Shown: one piece after another, positions 60,058-64,000 of the stretch
Layout: each line of letters starts with the position of its first letter
Position numbering within the stretch: position 1 is the stretch's first letter
Source: Acanthochlamys bracteata
Lineage: Eukaryota; Streptophyta; Magnoliopsida; Pandanales; Velloziaceae
Assembly (NCBI GenBank): GCA_019914995.1
Contig: CM034129.1
Span: 9,851,725-9,915,724, forward strand
DNA: 64,000 nt
Direction of reading: 5' to 3'
Program-made: the position numbers and the translations under genes
Notes under the pieces: generated by a model
What the model saw: the letters and a program-made list of their open reading frames with translations, nothing else
Told to the model about the DNA's origin: nothing
Database searches by the model: none

Positions 60058-63000
60058 ATGGCTTGGAACTCAAAAATTCCATCTTTTGATCTGGCTGAGC
60101 TGGAGCAGAATGGCGGTCATCCAACCGGCCTTGGCAGTATGGTCGGTGCTGCCAGTATGCTCGTCCACCAGCTTAACGGCCTTGACTGCTCTGTGGATCT
60201 TAAGCTTGGTGGGTTTGAAGAATTTGAGCAGTCAGGGAGGTGGAAGGATCACGAGAGAGTCCCTGTGGCTGCTGATGCAACACCAGGGCCCTCGAAAAGG
60301 TCCAGGGCCCCATCTGGTGGTAGCCAAATTGCTGCTTGCTTGGTTCAGGGTTGCAAGGCTGATCTTAGCAAATGTAGAGATTACCATCGCAGGCACAAGG
60401 TCTGTGAGGAGCACTCAAAGACAAAGGTGGTCATCGTCCATGGCCAAGAGCAGAGGTTTTGCCAGCAGTGCAGCAGGTACCTAATCTTTGCAGCAGAAAT
60501 TATGAATCTTTGGTGGTTAGCTTGTTATGTTTGTGTCTACTGTTGGAATGCTTTGGTGTTTGTTGAGTTTTGATTTATCTTTTCTTTGACTTATGTTTTT
60601 GTTCTTCCAAGAGTGGACCGGCTTTGAGAACTTCCATGAAATCGTAATGTAAGGATGCTCTCAACATTCTAAATGATTTTTTGTGTGAACTACCTACATA
60701 AAAATACATGGTTCTAGTTGTTATTCACATATCTACAGACATTCATACGTCAAATACCCCTAAACGTCGTCCATTACATTTGGAAGGTTGGACACATTCC
60801 CATGTCTGATAAAGGCATCCTACAGAGGTACGGCTTAAAAATAAAATCTAGAGCCATCTTTAGAAACTACAAAAGCATGAAGCTATAGTACGGCTTGAAA
60901 ATAAAATGTAGAGCCATCTTTCTTTAGAAACTACAAACGCGTGAAGCTATAAGATCTACTACACTTACACAGATCATATGTGTCAATTTCTTTCACTTAT
61001 TTTCTAAAAATACAATAGAGTCAAAAGAGTGGATAATACATAATGCTCCATTATGGTTAATGTATACATGATTCTGTTCAGCAATGCTAGACTTTGTATC
61101 CTGCAAGTTTGTGTACGGTTTACTCTTTAATCTTGTATTTCTTCTATATATTTTAGCTATTGAACTAAGATATCCTTTGCGTCTTTATGTAAGTAATTGT
61201 TATTGAGGCCTTCACCTATTGCATGTGGTTTCTTGTGGGTCTAGAGCTGTGCGCCCATTTACAGAAAAAGTTTGATCCTCTTTAGATATCAGAGAATTGT
61301 AAGGCATTTTGGAGCGCGAGTCTTTGAAGTTTGTTGTTAGTTATGTTGTTTATATACGACCTATAAAGCTTCAAGTTTCATTCTTTAGTTATTTACTCAT
61401 AAATGGTTCTTTTTTGTCCTTTTCTTTTCCTTTTGCGGCAGTTTGTGCGCGCTTTCCCTTGGATTTGGATATGATACGTATTCTTTATTCAACAGTGACT
61501 TACCTAAGATCCTTTATCTCGACAGCAGATCTTTTCTAGCCATCGTGTAATCTGCATTGGAATATGAGTATTTATATATATTTCCTTCATACTACGTTTT
61601 TTTTTACTTTCAGTAAGAAAAGGTTTAGGACACCTTTTCTACTGATTCATGAAGAGTAGTTTCTATGAGCGAGTAACTTATTGTAACTGATAGTTAGACA
61701 GATGAACCAACCTTCAGTAAATTCTTGAACGCCATTCTTTTGTATCAGGGTTCATGGGACATGCAATATCATTGTCATGTTATCATTATGATTCGTACTC
61801 TAGATATAAATTAAGAGCACATTTTAATATCATTGCTGTTGCTTATGTCAAATTGGTGATGCTGCTTCTTAGAAAGTATATCATGGTGGCATGGCATGAC
61901 TAGCTGTCAAGAAAAAAGAGAAACTGACTAGCTGTCAAGAAACAAGAGAAACTTTCTCTTTTGATGAATCTAAGCCACTTCAGTTTTGAACACGAAATAT
62001 CTGGCTTCTAACTGCTATAACTATATGGAAGCCAGTTAATGTTATGTATGACTGTGTCTTTGGCAGTTTGGATAGATTTCATGTAATTGCATCTCCCTAT
62101 TGAGGATTTTGTTGTAACTAAGAAGTTGATGATTTTTCTCTTACTAGCTTCCAACCTTTGCAGGTTCCACCTGCTTGGGGAGTTTGACGAAGTGAAGCGA
62201 AGCTGCAGAAAACGTCTTGATGGACATAATAGACGTCGGAGGAAAGTCCAGCAAGAACCTATTAACACAGCCAACTTGGTTTCTAATCAGCAAGGTTCAA
62301 AAATCCCCCTCCTCTTATTTTATCATTTTAGTCCTTCATCTGCTATATGACTGCATAGTATCCTTGGTTGTTTATAATTTTGAAATATCCCTGTCGAGCC
62401 TACTCAACAAGGTCAAAATGATTGGTAGAGACAGGCATGGTCTAAGTTATACTGTCTTTAAACATGTCATTGTTGGATTAATTGATATTAGGTTGTAGCA
62501 ATATGGCTGTCGAGGAAACAACGAACTAGTTATTTGATTGATGCACAATCAAATATGATTGTGGTTTACATCTATGCAAGAGTTGCGAAGTAATACAGTG
62601 CCCAGATTTTAATTTTAAAGCAAGTGATTCTAACAATGCTGCTGGTTTTTAATTTTGTCATGTTTCTTTGCAGTCTCCAGGTTCCCTTCGTATCCTCAAA
62701 TATTTTCAACTTCTACAGCAGAGTTAAACTGGAACAGGATCATCAAAACCGAAGAAGAAACCCTCTTCAGACGCCAACCACCTCTCCATTTCCTCGATGG
62801 GCAGCAACATTTTCCAATTTCCTTCACTAGCTTCAAAGAAAGCAAGCAGTTTCCTTTTCTACAGGGCAACAAGGGCAACATGCCCCTAGCCCCTAGAATA
62901 GAACGTGAAGCCACTGTTTCCCAACCACTACTCAAAACTTACTCGTTGTCTGATAGCAGCAATAATAAGATTTTCCCTGAAGGTATAAGCATAGCCCAGG

Positions 63001-63353
63001 CGCCTCCTCTCAACTCCGATTGTGCTCTCTCTCTTCTGTCATCACCGGCACAGACAGCTACACCAATTAGTCTAGGCCAGATGGTGGGGCCTGATCGGAT
63101 CCCCAGGGCCCAGCCACTGGCCTCAAGCCTGGAATACAGTTCTCATTCTCTTACTAGTTATTCTCATAGTCCTGCAACTTCATCTAGCATCTCACCTACT
63201 TGGTTTTCTTGTTCGGGTATTGATGATGAGCATGTCGGCACCGTCCTTGTCTCTGGTGCTCCCAATACTGATCAGCATTGCCAGAGCTTCTTTCAAGTCG
63301 GAGAAGGGTCTTCAGATGCAGCATCCCATTTGATCCATTTCTCTTGGCAGTGA
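60058..63353 (+). CDS. SPL13: SQUAMOSA promoter-binding-like factor, SPL13 type, miR156 target
   Basis: Three exons, 60058-60476, 62164-62294 and 62674-63353; 1230 nt, 409 residues. The SBP domain (about 93-167) has both zinc sites: C94/C99/C116/H119 and C135/C138/H142/C154. It ends with the bipartite nuclear signal [17 protein letters not shown], which overlaps the second site as is usual. Intron 1 (1.69 kb) splits the domain after QQCSR, the conserved SBP intron position. The C-terminal part carries KQFPFLQ and [10 protein letters not shown], both found in SPL13. The CALSLLSS codons form a miR156 complementary site. The family binds GTAC-core motifs and controls the juvenile-to-adult change and shoot architecture. 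The adjacency to SAE1, also seen for Arabidopsis SPL13A/B, supports the SPL13 assignment over SPL16-type names. The start is the first ATG in frame ([14 protein letters not shown]). Confidence 0.93.
60828..60951. repeat. 60-bp tandem duplication in SPL intron 1
   Basis: Two copies, 60828-60887 and 60888-60951, both starting GTACGGCTT and containing TAGAGCCATCTTT and GAAACTACAAA. Copy 2 has a 4-bp TTTC insertion-type difference. The repeat lies deep in intron 1 and does not touch splice sites. Confidence 0.85.
63022..63041 (+). promoter_or_regulatory. miR156/157 target site in SPL exon 3
   Basis: The 20 bases GTGCTCTCTCTCTTCTGTCA equal the standard miR156-complementary site of plant SPL genes. 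They are in the coding frame and encode the CALSLLS peptide at about residues 299-306. The site looks intact, so this SPL should be repressed by miR156 in juvenile tissue. Confidence 0.93.
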
Positions 63354-63624
63354 TTACTTGATGTTTTCTGAGATTTTGCGATTCAATTTAGAAACTTAGG
63401 AGTTTCTGCTCAGATGATGCTTTAGTTTTCTGTAGACTCTGTAATCAATCGAATATTCATTTATTTTGTTATTATGGTCTTTGATTTTGCTTACACTTCC
63501 CCAGTGACAAGAAAAGTTCTTTAGTTTACATCATCAAGTTTGTTAATTTGTTTGCCGGTAGCCTTATGATGATGTCAAGTTTCTTGTGTCGATTGGCTTC
63601 ATTCTCTATCAGAAACATATAGAG
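63354..63624. other. SPL13 3' untranslated region
   Basis: T-rich sequence directly after the SPL stop codon, containing polyadenylation-type AT-rich motifs such as AATCAATCGAATATTC near 63440. The transcript probably ends in this stretch, facing the minus-strand exons to its right. Confidence 0.4.
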
Positions 63625-64000
63625 TTAGTACTTCTGGAAGCTCTTGGTAAAACATACTGTTATGATCTGGAATTTCGGGCCACTATTTGGAGAAAAGTAA
63701 TCAGCAGGAGTTGAAGCCACTTCTACATACGTATAACTCTCCAGCTCTACTTTGGTAGTGATGGTAAAAGTTGATTGCAACCAGTTTCCACAAGCTCTAT
63801 CAATAACCAAGATGGACAATGCAAACTGTTAGCAACTTGGCATGTTTAAACAAAAAGCGACACATCGAAGCCTGATAGAAAGGATAAAGAGAATCAACTT
63901 TACATGGAAACCCCAAACAGCTGCTTTGCACGAAAGTATAAGCAAAAGTATCTCGTTTCTAAAAAATTAGTTCCGATGAGAATTAGGCAAGTAAAATAAC
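63625..64000 (-). CDS. Probable last exons of an unrecognised minus-strand gene, cut by the window edge
   Basis: On the minus strand a 168-nt open segment (63825-63658) is bounded by an acceptor-like CTAACAG and a donor-like GTATGT. It encodes 56 residues (FALSILVIDRACGNWLQSTF, TITTKVELESYTYVEVASTP, then ADYFSPNSGPKFQIIT) with protein-like composition. Reading on without splicing reaches a stop at 63625 after 11 more residues; splicing to a nearby acceptor at about 63632 gives almost the same end. To the right, a second open segment (about 63959-63906), between TTTTTTAG and GTAAAG, could join in phase as NEILLLILSCKAAVWGFH. I do not recognise the family, and the rest lies beyond the window. 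Confidence 0.35.

Noticed and set aside
1-64000. CRISPR arrays, rRNA, prokaryotic operons, organelle insertions
   Set aside because: No regular direct-repeat array, no rRNA core sequences and no run of plastid or mitochondrial genes was seen. The DNA reads as ordinary plant nuclear sequence.

Overview
The window is nuclear DNA of a flowering plant, almost certainly a eudicot. It has small multi-exon genes with GT-AG introns, separated by very AT-rich intergenic DNA full of short inverted-repeat elements. All products recognised are plant families: LAZY1, ABCI11, a plant-type sphingosine-1-phosphate lyase, a group IIc WRKY, SUMO-activating enzyme subunit 1, and a miR156-targeted SPL. I do not name a species. 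Exon models were built by hand from splice sites and protein similarity. For the six multi-exon genes all internal phases agree and the totals divide by three.

Layout. 1-7.9 kb: no gene recognised; AT-rich with MITE-like repeats. 7.9-11.3 kb (+): LAZY1, shoot gravitropism, with a two-codon first coding exon and a MITE in its last intron. 12.5-15.0 kb (+): ABCI11/NAP14, plastid ABC ATPase. 16.2-22.2 kb (-): DPL1, sphingosine-1-phosphate lyase, 15 exons including a 16-nt micro-exon. 22.2-27.0 kb: AT-rich spacer. 27.0-28.5 kb (+): WRKY75-like factor with paired W-boxes in its intron. 28.5-32.3 kb: AT-rich spacer. 32.3-33.5 kb (-): intronless 393-residue protein of uncertain family. 33.5-39.1 kb: spacer with hAT-like and Tourist-like MITEs and a MITE-bounded tandem duplication. 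39.1-39.9 kb (-): intronless 269-residue tail-anchored protein. 40.8-45.8 kb (-): SAE1. 47.2-48.3 kb: solo-LTR-like fossil. 48.6-52.3 kb: relics of a histone H2A exon and of the DNA primase large subunit (PRIM2). 52.3-60.0 kb: no gene recognised. 60.1-63.4 kb (+): SPL13-type gene with an intact miR156 site. Right edge (-): probable last exons of an unrecognised gene.

The genes do not form one pathway. From memory of Arabidopsis locus numbers, two gene pairs are also neighbours there: LAZY1/ABCI11 (At5g14090/At5g14100) and SPL13/SAE1B (At5g50570/At5g50580 and At5g50670/At5g50680). The window therefore looks like two conserved microsyntenic blocks joined together. I see no defence system, CRISPR array, tRNA, rRNA or previously undescribed gene system. 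The most unusual parts are the H2A/PRIM2 relic cluster, the MITE-spacer tandem duplication, the partial gene at the right edge and the two uncharacterised intronless proteins.
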